64,000 nucleotides of DNA from NCBI RefSeq assembly GCF_013410875.1, contig NZ_JACCCU010000002.1, positions 186,001-250,000 on the forward strand, in the 5' to 3' direction. The position numbers and the translations under genes were made by a program. The number at the start of each line of letters is the position of its first letter. The stretch's first letter is position 1. Below are positions 15,937 to 24,561 of the stretch, one piece after another. Under the pieces are notes generated by a model. It was not told the DNA's origin and searched no databases. It saw only the letters and a program-made list of their open reading frames with translations. Source of the stretch: Tunturiibacter empetritectus (lineage in GTDB: Bacteria; Acidobacteriota; Terriglobia; Terriglobales; Acidobacteriaceae).

Positions 15937-16740
15937 CTAATTCGGCTTCTCCTCCCCCTTCCGCCGATCGACCACCTTGTATCCCTCAGGCACCACGAAG
16001 TACCTCGGATCCGGCTCCGACGTAGTCAACTCCGTCGCCGAGAAAAACTGCTTCCCACTCGTCGGATCGTCGACCTTCGAGATCAGGTTGATGCCGAGCT
16101 TAGCCGAGTACCAGAACTCCCGCGTGCTCACCATCGGCAGATCGTTTCCCAGCACCCCGGGATTCAGCGTCACCGTCTCCCGATACCCGATCGTGTCCAC
16201 TCCGTTCGAATTGCTAAGCCCCAGATCGTCATGCTGACGAAAACCTTGCCCGTCCGGCAACGGCCCGGTAGTCCCCATCCCTGGCTTATAGACCATCTCC
16301 GGCACCAACCCATAGGGCCGCACCTCGCAGACCTTTTCGTCGACGCCGCAGTTCAACCACGTGTGCTCCTTCGGATCGGTGATCTGAATGACGTCCATGC
16401 GCGACTCGATCTTGCTCCCCTTCGGCACCAGCAGCCAGCGCTCCTGGTAGATCCGCCCGCGCCCATCCCGCACAATGCGTCTCTTGTTGACCAGCGTGAA
16501 CGAGCCTCCATTTCCCAGGGGCCGCGACCACTCCGTCACCAGCATCATGCTGAACGGAGCACCCGTCAGCGGCGGGATAAAGATACTCTCCATCCTCCCA
16601 CTCGTTCCGCCATCCTGTGAGTGAACCACCGGAGGCTCCGGCTTGTTCTCACTCTGAGCAAGAACAAAAGGAGCCACAGCCAGCACAATCAGCGCAACCA
16701 GCACAATCAAAGGGAGCAGTCTCAACGACAGAACGCGCAT
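15937..16740 (-). CDS. Secreted hypothetical protein
   Basis: 267 residues from ATG at 16740, chosen over a GTG at 16758 because GGAGGG lies 7 nt before it. A signal peptide spans about residues 1-29 (VLSLRLLPLIVLVALIVL...FVLAQ). The mature part is beta-rich with segments such as MMLVTEWSRPLGNGGSFTLVNKRRIVRDG and TREFWYSAKLGINLISKVDDP. A Cys pair (NCGVDEKVCEV) could form a disulfide. The pattern is like other acidobacterial secreted proteins of unknown role. Not assigned to a family. Confidence 0.75.
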   Translation of the reverse strand: MRVLSLRLLPLIVLVALIVLAVAPFVLAQSENKPEPPVVHSQDGGTSGRMESIFIPPLTGAPFSMMLVTEWSRPLGNGGSFTLVNKRRIVRDGRGRIYQERWLLVPKGSKIESRMDVIQITDPKEHTWLNCGVDEKVCEVRPYGLVPEMVYKPGMGTTGPLPDGQGFRQHDDLGLSNSNGVDTIGYRETVTLNPGVLGNDLPMVSTREFWYSAKLGINLISKVDDPTSGKQFFSATELTTSEPDPRYFVVPEGYKVVDRRKGEEKPN

Positions 16741-16837
16741 CCGAACCCTCCGCACCACGGCGAAAGTATAGCCCTGAAATCTCTCAAAGCGACCGGAAAA
16801 TCAACACACGCAGCCCGGCATCGAGCAACGTATCTCG

Positions 16838-16868
16838 AAAAAAAACGGATGCCCGCTGGGAGCATCCG
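16838..16868 (-). terminator. Rho-independent terminator of the phosphodiesterase gene
   Basis: Minus strand: CGGATGC / GCATCCG stem around a 9-nt loop, followed by eight T, 30 nt after the stop codon. Confidence 0.85.
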
Positions 16869-16898
16869 CCTTCAACTATTCCATCTGGTAGAAACCTG

Positions 16899-18596
16899 CT
16901 ACTGCAACGGCACTGCCGGAAGAACGCTCGTTCCTTCGATGCGAACAGCATCCAGCGCCCTGGGATCGAGGCCCAGAGCCTTCAGGATCGTAGGCGCCAC
17001 CTGCGCGGTGCCTACCTCTTCACGAACCGTACGCGCCCGGAAGGAGGAGTGCGACAACAGCAGCACAACATTCGTATCGTCATGCGCAAACCCGCCGTGT
17101 TCAGACAACTTTGCACTGCTACCGGAGTAGGTAACGCCCACATTCGGGGTCACGATGATATCCGGCGTGCGCGGATCTTCCGTCGGCTTGTTGAAGTTCA
17201 ACGCGAGCGAAGGGCCATAGTAAATCTGACCAAGCGCAATGCCGGTGGCAGAAGCATTCTCTTCCAGAATCTTCACGCTGGCGTCCGTCTCAGACGAACT
17301 CTTCAGCCAGAGCAGCGAGACATCATCTTCCGTCGGTCCAATTCCAGTGGGGTTGTTCGTCGACTCCGAGTACGGAATATAGCCCGCATTCGAGAGTAGC
17401 GTAGCGGGCGAAGTTCCGTTGATCAGCTGAGAGACGTACCGGCTGGAGTCGATCGGCGACTGACCATGCTTGGCCGTAATCACGATCATCGTCGAGTCGT
17501 AAAGACCCTGTTCCTTCAGCTCCCTAACAAACTCGCCAATTGACGCATCGACAAATTTGATCTCCCCCAGAAGTGCCGCGGTCGGTGTCCCCGCTGCGTC
17601 CAGATATCCACCCTTCACTCCATTGCTCTTCTCAACCAGCTTCTGCCCTACGCTGACTGCCTGGAAGTTCATCCCAAAGATATTAGGAACGTGAGTCTTT
17701 TTGGTGCCAAGGTGATTCTTGCCTTCAATCTCGTTCAGGATCGCATTGACCTTCAAGGTGTCGTAGCACTGGATGTTATCGAAGCTGTTGGTCCAGGACG
17801 AAAGATCTGAACCGGAATCGCGGATCGTCTCGCAGGAGTCGCCCGTCGGCGTCTTTACGTTTGGCAACGCGACTACGTTCGAGTTGATTTCGGGTGAGTA
17901 GAAATCGTCGAGCGCAATCGGTCCAAGGCCCGAGGAAACCGACGCATAAGCCGGATGTTTATCTGACCACGCCGCATATCCCCCCGCTGCGTGGATGACG
18001 CTGAAGATGCTGTTGGCACGGACGAAATCCCACGGAAAAACTGGATTGCAGCCGTTGTTCGGATCGCGAACAAGTCTCCGCGAATCGATCGAGTTCAGTC
18101 CGCCATCGGTCAACGACGCACCCGGCGCCCCACCGTTCAACTTGGTCTGATCAATGTCGATTCCTTCTTCATACTCGGTTCTCGTACCGGTGGGCGTTGT
18201 ATAAGGAGTGCAGGGGCCAGCCGCAACGCCGTTGCCGGTAGTCTTCGCCGGGGCATCCAGGTTCCGCGCGTAGGCGACATCGTAGTAGACCCCGGTCAGG
18301 GCAGGGCTGCCGCCAGTAACGATCGCCTCCAGGCCGGGAAAGGAATCGGACGGCTTCGAGGTGCTGGCCGAAACATAATTGACCCCGGTCTTGCCAAGCG
18401 CCGCAAGCGCGGGGCAATACGGTTCGCCGTAGTTGACCGTGCTGGTGCCGTTCGCGCAGTTCGCGAAGTCAACAGCATGCAAACCGTCAACACTGATAAG
18501 CAGGACCCGCTTAATAGGTGAGTCGTGGTCTTCCGCGATCGCCGAACCGGCCGAACACACAAATGCCGCTAGAGACAGAGCAACTAACTTTTTCAT
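16899..18596 (-). CDS. Type I phosphodiesterase / nucleotide pyrophosphatase family, exported
   Basis: 565 residues from ATG at 18596 (GGAGGG just upstream). Signal peptide MKKLVALSLAAFVCSAGSAIA. The alkaline phosphatase fold is shown by VLLISVDGLHAVDF (first metal Asp), PSDSFPGLEAIVTGGSP (nucleophile region, Ser where many NPPs have Thr), VITAKHGQSPID and LSEHGGFAHDDTNVVLLLSH (metal His and Asp). It would hydrolyse phosphodiester or phosphonate bonds in the periplasm. Its expression unit ends in its own terminator; upstream comes a 2'-5' RNA ligase-like gene. Confidence 0.87.
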   Translation of the reverse strand: MKKLVALSLAAFVCSAGSAIAEDHDSPIKRVLLISVDGLHAVDFANCANGTSTVNYGEPYCPALAALGKTGVNYVSASTSKPSDSFPGLEAIVTGGSPALTGVYYDVAYARNLDAPAKTTGNGVAAGPCTPYTTPTGTRTEYEEGIDIDQTKLNGGAPGASLTDGGLNSIDSRRLVRDPNNGCNPVFPWDFVRANSIFSVIHAAGGYAAWSDKHPAYASVSSGLGPIALDDFYSPEINSNVVALPNVKTPTGDSCETIRDSGSDLSSWTNSFDNIQCYDTLKVNAILNEIEGKNHLGTKKTHVPNIFGMNFQAVSVGQKLVEKSNGVKGGYLDAAGTPTAALLGEIKFVDASIGEFVRELKEQGLYDSTMIVITAKHGQSPIDSSRYVSQLINGTSPATLLSNAGYIPYSESTNNPTGIGPTEDDVSLLWLKSSSETDASVKILEENASATGIALGQIYYGPSLALNFNKPTEDPRTPDIIVTPNVGVTYSGSSAKLSEHGGFAHDDTNVVLLLSHSSFRARTVREEVGTAQVAPTILKALGLDPRALDAVRIEGTSVLPAVPLQ

Positions 18597-18836
18597 GAAA
18601 CCCTCCGGCAACGAAAACTACAGAGTCGCCACCAGACTGTCATTGCGGAACGATGAAAATTCGATAAACCAGAAAAATCGTCTGAAAAGAATCCACTAAT
18701 CGGGTGACGTTTTCATAGCGTCGAATTTGTCTGTTATCCGTTCGAAAAAAAGGATGCCGCCAGCCGCGTCCTGACACTAGAACCGTCTCCCACAACAGTG
18801 AACTAGAGGCGCATCGACTCAATCACTCCTCTCGTC

Positions 18837-19325
18837 TCAGAAAAGGAACGTCTCAAGCCACCGCCAGGGTCCCCCAAGATACTCCCAAAGATCAAGCCCG
18901 CAAGCCTCCACCCGCATCGGTTGAAAGCCCTGCCGCAGATCCTCCAGCAGAGAGCGCGCTGCCTCCGACGTCGCTTTGTTCTGCACCACAATGTGAGGCG
19001 CGAATCGCTGCCGATCTTGAGCCGAAAGCCATGCTGCAAAGACACCCGCCAACTCCCCATGCAAGCGCTGCAGCAGAGGCGATGCCAGCGTATACGCCAC
19101 CCCATAACCCAGTGACCGGACTCCTGCCACTTCGACAGGAAACTTCACCTCAACCCTGGCCGCCTCAGCCAGAGCCGTCCGAACCTCAGGAACATCAGGC
19201 AGCCGATGGAACAAGGTCAGATGAGCAGGAATCAAATTGCGCGCCACCGGAAAGTGAAGCCGCCGCAGCCGCTCGAAATGCCTCTGAGAAGCCTCATCCA
19301 GCCGCAGCGTAACAAGGCAAATCAT
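18837..19325 (-). CDS. 2'-5' RNA ligase / LigT-like 2H phosphoesterase
   Basis: 162 residues from ATG at 19325, 25 bp after the nnr stop codon, so probably co-transcribed with nnr. The first 2H motif is AHLTLFHRL. The second, expected as HxT/S, reads PHIVVQNKA, that is His-x-Val, so a phosphate-binding hydroxyl is missing. The size suits the LigT/CPDase family (about 180 residues), members of which cleave or form 2'-5' or cyclic phosphodiester bonds. Catalytic competence is uncertain because of the second motif. Confidence 0.8.
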   Translation of the reverse strand: MICLVTLRLDEASQRHFERLRRLHFPVARNLIPAHLTLFHRLPDVPEVRTALAEAARVEVKFPVEVAGVRSLGYGVAYTLASPLLQRLHGELAGVFAAWLSAQDRQRFAPHIVVQNKATSEAARSLLEDLRQGFQPMRVEACGLDLWEYLGGPWRWLETFLF

Positions 19326-19350
19326 AGCGCGAAACGGTTGCGCGTCATCA

Positions 19351-20964
19351 TCAACTCCGCAACCCGCAGATCCAGACCAGCCCATCCGCATCAACAACCC
19401 GGTACCGGAACGCATCCGAAAGATGTGTAACCGTATCGGTTGCAAGTACAGTATGCTCATCCATCGCATGCGCCGCATAGTCCCCCGCCAGCCCATGCAG
19501 ATACACCGCCGTCTCCACCGCCCGCGCCACATCGTTCGGATACTGCGCCAGCATCCCTGCCACAATCCCCGTCAGAATATCTCCGCTCCCACCCTTCGCC
19601 ATCGCCGGATTCCCATTCGTATTCACCGCAATCGAGCCATCCGGATGCGCAATCAGCGTCCGCCACCCCTTTAGCACCAGCGTCAGCTTGTGCTCCATCG
19701 CAAACCTCCGCGCCAGCCCCACCCGATCCGCCTCCACCTCCTTCACCGTCATCCCAGCCAGCCGCGCCATCTCCCCCGGATGCGGCGTCAGCACCATCAC
19801 CCGCCCCTCGCCATGCAGCAGCTCCGTCTTTCCCTCAAACGCATTCAACGCATCCGCATCGATCACCACCGGCACCGAAGTCTTCTCCACAATCTGCCGC
19901 GCAAACGCCGGCGCATCCCCCTCGGTCGACAGCCCCGGCCCCACTGCCACCACCGAGATCTTCTTCACCAGCGCATCCAGCTTCGCGCCATCCAGGTTCT
20001 TGAATGAAACCGATCCCTTGGTCCCCTCCGCCAGCGGCACCGTCATCAACTCCGGCGCAATCCCCGCCACCAAATCTAGAATGCTCTTTGGCACCGCAGC
20101 CGTCACCAGCCCAGCTCCGGTCCGCAGGCACGCCAGCGACGCCATCGCCGGAGCCCCCGCCTTCCCGTAACTCCCCCCAACCACCAGCACATGACCAAAC
20201 CTGCCTTTATTCGAGTTCACATCCCGCGGCCTCTCCGCCATCGCCTTCGACGAGCCCGCCCACGAAAACCCGCTCGCCGAAACCACCGCATCCTCAGGCG
20301 ACCCGATCCCCGCGACCACCACCGGACCAAACACCCCGCCGGTCCTCTCATTGCGCGTCAGATGTCCAAACACATGCGCGATCTTGGGCGCGGTAAACGT
20401 CACCACCCCATCAGCCCGAAACGACCCCGCTGCCGTCTGCTCCTTCGAGTTCGCATCCCAACCCGAAGGCAGATCAACCGCCACCACCGGTGTTCCCAGC
20501 CCCTCCACCATCCCCCGCAACGAAACCGCAAGCCCGCGCAGCGGCGGCTTGAATCCCGTCCCCACCACCGCGTCCAGCAGCAACTCCGCCTCGTTCATCA
20601 CACCTGCGCAAGCCGTCAGGCCACCCTCATCCACCACCTCATCCACCGCAACCGACGAGAACTCCTCCCGCAGCTTCCTTAGCGCCGTGGCCGCCTCCCC
20701 CTTTACCTCAGTCACCCGTCCCAGCAACACGACGCGAACCAAACGTCCCGCCTGCGCCAGCACCCGCGCCGCAACAAAACCATCCCCGCCGTTGTTCCCC
20801 TTCCCGCACAACGCCACCACCCGAATCGCCGCCGGATACTGCCTCAGACAAAACTGCGCTACCGCCCCACCAGCCGCCTCCATCAATCTGTCCAGCGAGA
20901 TCCCAAACTCTTCTGCAGTCCATCGATCCACCGACTGCATCTCTGTCGCTGTAAGAATCTTCAT
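19351..20964 (-). CDS. nnr: Bifunctional NAD(P)H-hydrate epimerase / ADP-dependent dehydratase
   Basis: Metabolite repair enzyme that epimerises and dehydrates damaged NAD(P)HX. 537 residues. The N-terminal YjeF_N epimerase domain (about 1-215) has VVALCGKGNNGGDGFVAARVL and VDLPSGWDAN. The C-terminal ribokinase-like dehydratase domain (about 235-520) has VLVVGGSYGKAGAPAMAS and the nucleotide loop NPAMAKGGSGDILTGIVAGML. Full length for the fused form. The 2'-5' RNA ligase-like gene follows at 25 bp. Confidence 0.97.
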   Translation of the reverse strand: MKILTATEMQSVDRWTAEEFGISLDRLMEAAGGAVAQFCLRQYPAAIRVVALCGKGNNGGDGFVAARVLAQAGRLVRVVLLGRVTEVKGEAATALRKLREEFSSVAVDEVVDEGGLTACAGVMNEAELLLDAVVGTGFKPPLRGLAVSLRGMVEGLGTPVVAVDLPSGWDANSKEQTAAGSFRADGVVTFTAPKIAHVFGHLTRNERTGGVFGPVVVAGIGSPEDAVVSASGFSWAGSSKAMAERPRDVNSNKGRFGHVLVVGGSYGKAGAPAMASLACLRTGAGLVTAAVPKSILDLVAGIAPELMTVPLAEGTKGSVSFKNLDGAKLDALVKKISVVAVGPGLSTEGDAPAFARQIVEKTSVPVVIDADALNAFEGKTELLHGEGRVMVLTPHPGEMARLAGMTVKEVEADRVGLARRFAMEHKLTLVLKGWRTLIAHPDGSIAVNTNGNPAMAKGGSGDILTGIVAGMLAQYPNDVARAVETAVYLHGLAGDYAAHAMDEHTVLATDTVTHLSDAFRYRVVDADGLVWICGLRS

Positions 20965-21044
20965 CTTTCCCTTCTACCCGATTCCCCCGCCGAAGCCAAG
21001 ACTACGCTGCTCCGCTTTCACCCCATCCACACAAGAAACACAAC

Positions 21045-21082
21045 AGCAAGGCCCAACCTCAACCGAGGTCGGGCCTTTGCTG
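21045..21082 (-). terminator. Long hairpin with terminator-like form
   Basis: CAGCAAGGCCCAACCTC / GAGGTCGGGCCTTTGCTG with loop AACC, an extended stem of about 17 bp between the penicillin-binding protein gene and nnr. A clean T-run is lacking. Confidence 0.6.
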
Positions 21083-21175
21083 AATTCAACTCAAAAAAGA
21101 GAATACTTGGAATCAACTCAAGTAGAGGGAGTAAAGATCCAACTCCAAAAAAGGGACGAAGACGAAAATAAATCC

Positions 21176-21194
21176 AAAAAAGTGGCACTTTTTT
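21176..21194. other. A/T-rich small palindrome
   Basis: AAAAAAGT-GGC-ACTTTTTT, 8-bp stem with a 3-nt loop, between the GTGGTG array and the long hairpin. A weak bidirectional terminator or a protein site. Confidence 0.5.
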
Positions 21195-21219
21195 AGCAAC
21201 ATAAAAACACGCTGCCATA

Positions 21220-21282
21220 CACCACCTCTTCACCACCGAAACACCACGCTGCCACCACGTTCTTACCAGCGCTTTTCACCAC
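21220..21282 (-). repeat. Array of GTGGTG motifs spaced 11 bp (array 1)
   Basis: On the plus strand CACCAC begins at 21220, 21231, 21242, 21253 (exact 11-bp steps), with a degenerate TACCAG at 21264 and another CACCAC at 21277. It lies 16 bp beyond the stop codon of the penicillin-binding protein gene. The 11-bp step is out of phase with codons. Confidence 0.75.
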
Positions 21283-21297
21283 GTTTTGCCCCAACCC

Positions 21298-22593
21298 CTA
21301 CTCAGAACCGCCCATAACGCCATTGCTTTCAACCGTCTGCTTCTGCAAGAAATAATCCTTATTCCACAGCGCCCGGTAGAACTCCCCGGTCAACTCAGCC
21401 GCCTTCGGCCCAAAGGTAGGACGTCCCCCCTCGAGGAAAAACACTGTAACTATCTGACCCTTGGGGGTATCCGCAAACGACCCGAACCACCCGAATCGAG
21501 TGCCATTATTCGAGCACGTCCCCGTCTTGCCCATCACCGGAAACTGGCTGAAGTTAGCCCGCAGAGACCGCGCCGTCCCATACTCTACCGCGCCCGACAT
21601 CCCCACCGAAATCTCAGGAATCAGCGGAGCAATATCCAACACCCGCTTCACCTTAGGCTCAAACGTAGCCACATCCACCGCTGTTTCAGGATGTTGCAGA
21701 TAATAAAGAGTCCCACCATTCGCGATCGCCGAAACCAGCGCACCCAATTGCAGCGGAGTCATCGAAACACTCTCGCCAAATGAGCACATCCTGCCCACTC
21801 CACCCAGCGACGCCGGCAGCACCTCATCTGGATACGTCCCCAGCTGCTCACCTTGAATGTGATATCCAGCCAGCTCGCCAAGCCCAAATTCATTGGCGTA
21901 ATGTTTCACCCGCTCAAACCCGAGCTGCCGTCCAAGCGTCTCAAAATAAAGGTTATTCGAGTGAGCCAGAGCATCGGTCATGGTCATGTGGTAGCGTCCG
22001 CCCAGGTTCACAGGGGTATCCTTGCGAACGATCCCCTCCTCAAGCGCCGCTAAGGCCACCGTCAGCTTAATCGTCGAGCAGGGTTCAGCCCCCCGCGATA
22101 GCGCCAGCTTTTGGTTCACCATCGCCAGAATTCGCCCCGTCGAGGGATCAATCGCGATCGCCGTGCCATTCATATTGCCCAGAGCTTCAATCGCCGCCGC
22201 GCGAACCAGAGGATCCTCGCCCTCCACCACATCACCGAGCGTCAGATTGTCGGCAAACGAACTCGCCGAAAAGTGTTCCTGGTAACGCGTCCGCCGTACC
22301 GCCAAAGTCGGCCGGGCTCCCCGATGGCGCCCCACAACCCCATGCGTTGCAACAACGTGCGTCCTACCCCCATAAGAACCAGAACGAGTCGAACCTGAAT
22401 GAGCCGAACCCGCGTGCGAAGCCCCCGAACGAGCCCTGACAGTAGTGGCAACTCGCGTCGTACCAGCGGAGTGTCGCCTGGCCTTCCCGGTTGGAGTCGT
22501 CCCACTTGCAGTCGTCGCGGCGTTAGCACCCACTCCAGCACCCAGAACAAGGCCGAAGAGGAGCGCGCCAAAAACCTTCAATGATCTCGACAC
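21298..22593 (-). CDS. Penicillin-binding protein, transpeptidase domain
   Basis: 431 residues, GTG start at 22593 with GAGGG 7 nt upstream. Signal peptide/anchor about residues 1-25, then a Ser/Thr/Gly/Arg-rich linker (about 26-105) and a penicillin-binding transpeptidase domain. Active-site motifs: Ser173-T-I-Lys176 (written PCSTIK rather than the usual PGSTFK), Ser212-Asn-Asn214, and VMGKTGTCSNN. No N-terminal PBP dimerisation domain, so it resembles stand-alone class B-like or penicillin-sensing enzymes. It lies 141 bp after ftsZ on the same strand and may extend the division cluster. Confidence 0.88.
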   Translation of the reverse strand: MSRSLKVFGALLFGLVLGAGVGANAATTASGTTPTGKARRHSAGTTRVATTVRARSGASHAGSAHSGSTRSGSYGGRTHVVATHGVVGRHRGARPTLAVRRTRYQEHFSASSFADNLTLGDVVEGEDPLVRAAAIEALGNMNGTAIAIDPSTGRILAMVNQKLALSRGAEPCSTIKLTVALAALEEGIVRKDTPVNLGGRYHMTMTDALAHSNNLYFETLGRQLGFERVKHYANEFGLGELAGYHIQGEQLGTYPDEVLPASLGGVGRMCSFGESVSMTPLQLGALVSAIANGGTLYYLQHPETAVDVATFEPKVKRVLDIAPLIPEISVGMSGAVEYGTARSLRANFSQFPVMGKTGTCSNNGTRFGWFGSFADTPKGQIVTVFFLEGGRPTFGPKAAELTGEFYRALWNKDYFLQKQTVESNGVMGGSE

Positions 22594-22734
22594 AGGCGTT
22601 CCCTCTTAATGATTTGACTGCAATCGAACTGCCATCGATCCACAATTCGTCTAATAAAACACTAATTCAACACCATCTCTCAAAGTAGCGCCGTTCCCCA
22701 TTCGTGCTACTCCCCACGAAATCAGTGGTACGCC

Positions 22735-24252
22735 TCAGTTCCCGCGTCGCAAAAACGCAGGAATATCAAGCTCATCCGGCTCTGCAGGATCCGCAGCCGC
22801 CACTGCCGCCGCGCTCCCAAACGCCGGAACCCGGACCGAGGAGTCCCCCGCCTCGCCCGTCACACTGCGCACGTCCTTTTGTTGGACGCGCATTGGCGCC
22901 GAAAAGTGAGTATCCCTCGCCCGCTCAACCGGTCCAGCCTCCACCCGATCCACCTCAGCAGCTCTGTCCCCGCGCACCCCAGGAACCCTAGGAGCCCGGA
23001 AAAAATCGTCATCAAACACCGACGCCGGAACCGGAACCAACTCCGCCGGAGCATCCGCCTCCATCTTCACCACCGGCTCCCTCCTCTCGCTCGTCTCATG
23101 CACCGGCCGCACCGCTTCTTTTGCCGGCTCTATCTCACTGGCAAATCTCGTACCCATTGGTCGGGCAGAAACCACGCGAGGCTGTATCGGCACGTCATAC
23201 CGCATCGTTGGCAGCGTCGCCTCAGCCAGCATGCGCTCCCGCCGCTGCGGCATCTCCTGCTGCTTGAAGCCCGTCGCAATCACGGTAATCTTCACCTCAT
23301 CGCCCATCGACTCATCCTGCACCGCGCCAAAGATGATGTTCGCATCCTCATGCGCCGCATTCTGAATGATGCTCGAAGCCTCATTCACCTCGCTCAGCTT
23401 CAGACTGCTCGACCCCGTAATGTTGATCAGAATCCCGCGCGCGCCATCGATCGCTCCCGCCTCCAACAGCGGCGAAGCCATCGCAGCCATCGCAGCCTCC
23501 ACCGCACGGTTCGCACCAGACCGCACACCCGTCCCCATCACCGCGTAACCCATCCCGGCCATCGTCGTCTTCACATCGGCAAAGTCGCGATTGATTACAC
23601 CAGGAATCGTGATGATGTCCGAGATCCCCTGCACGCCCTGCCGCAGCACATCATCCGCAATCCGGAAGCTCTCGAAAAATCCAGCATCCTTCGCCACCGC
23701 CAGCAGCTTCTCATTCGGAATCACGATCACGGTATCGACCGACTCCAGCAGCTCCTGCATCCCGCGCTCGGCCTGCTGCATCCGTCGCTTGCCTTCAAAC
23801 GCAAACGGTCGCGTCACCACCGCCACCGTCAGCGCGCCCATCTCACTCGCCAGGCTCGCAATCACCGGAGCAGCTCCGGTCCCCGTACCGCCACCAAGCC
23901 CCGCAGTCACAAACACCATATCCGCGCCCTCTAGCGCCTCGATGATCTTGTCCGAATCCTCAAGCGCCGCGCGCCGCCCCACATCCGGATTCGCACCCGC
24001 GCCCAGTCCACTCGTCAGCTTCACACCCAGCTGCAGCTTCACCGGAGCATTCGACACCTGCAGCGCCTGCACATCCGTATTCGCCGCAATAAACTCCACG
24101 CCCACAACGTTCGCCGCGATCATGCGATTCACAGCGTTGTTCCCGCCGCCGCCCACGCCGATCACCTTGATCCTCGCTCCACGCGGTATCTCATCGTGAT
24201 AGTGAATGCGGAGATCGTTCGGATCGTTAGAATTATTGGGCAAATTCGACAT
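22735..24252 (-). CDS. ftsZ: Cell division protein FtsZ
   Basis: Tubulin-like GTPase that forms the division ring. 505 residues from ATG at 24252 (AAGGAG upstream); an in-frame extension to 24339 is rejected. N-terminal GTPase domain: [15 protein letters not shown] and the tubulin signature GGGTGTG at 120-126. The core ends near residue 345. A linker of about 145 residues, rich in Pro, Glu and Arg, then leads to a C-terminal conserved peptide [11 protein letters not shown], the FtsA/ZipA docking site. The linker is long compared with E. coli. ftsZ is split from ftsA by 7 kb of unrelated genes. Confidence 0.98.
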   Translation of the reverse strand: MSNLPNNSNDPNDLRIHYHDEIPRGARIKVIGVGGGGNNAVNRMIAANVVGVEFIAANTDVQALQVSNAPVKLQLGVKLTSGLGAGANPDVGRRAALEDSDKIIEALEGADMVFVTAGLGGGTGTGAAPVIASLASEMGALTVAVVTRPFAFEGKRRMQQAERGMQELLESVDTVIVIPNEKLLAVAKDAGFFESFRIADDVLRQGVQGISDIITIPGVINRDFADVKTTMAGMGYAVMGTGVRSGANRAVEAAMAAMASPLLEAGAIDGARGILINITGSSSLKLSEVNEASSIIQNAAHEDANIIFGAVQDESMGDEVKITVIATGFKQQEMPQRRERMLAEATLPTMRYDVPIQPRVVSARPMGTRFASEIEPAKEAVRPVHETSERREPVVKMEADAPAELVPVPASVFDDDFFRAPRVPGVRGDRAAEVDRVEAGPVERARDTHFSAPMRVQQKDVRSVTGEAGDSSVRVPAFGSAAAVAAADPAEPDELDIPAFLRRGN

Positions 24253-24561
24253 GGCAACAGGACTCCTTGAAAGTTGTTTAATTCTCCCATCTCCTTGCCC
24301 AACGCACGACCCCCGTTTTCCACCGCCCGTACCACGCATGGTTCCAAACTCTGCAAACTTGCACCGCTTTTGATAGGGTGCGGCACTCGAGACAGTGCCA
24401 TCACCAATCGCGCGTCAACCTCTGTCGTCTCGACGGAGCAGGAAACACCTTTCCTCGCCGTCGCTCCGTCTCACGATCTTCTTTCCGCTTGCAAAGATCA
24501 CACCCGCACCTCAAACTGGAAAAGTCCCTCCCAAACTCAAGAGCCCATCGGAGCCATCGCA
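24253..24561. other. Divergent spacer ftsZ / amine oxidase
   Basis: About 310 bp between divergent genes, which must hold both promoters. The plus-strand frame is open through it, but codon use is poor and no domain is seen. No strong operator or repeat was found. Confidence 0.4.
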
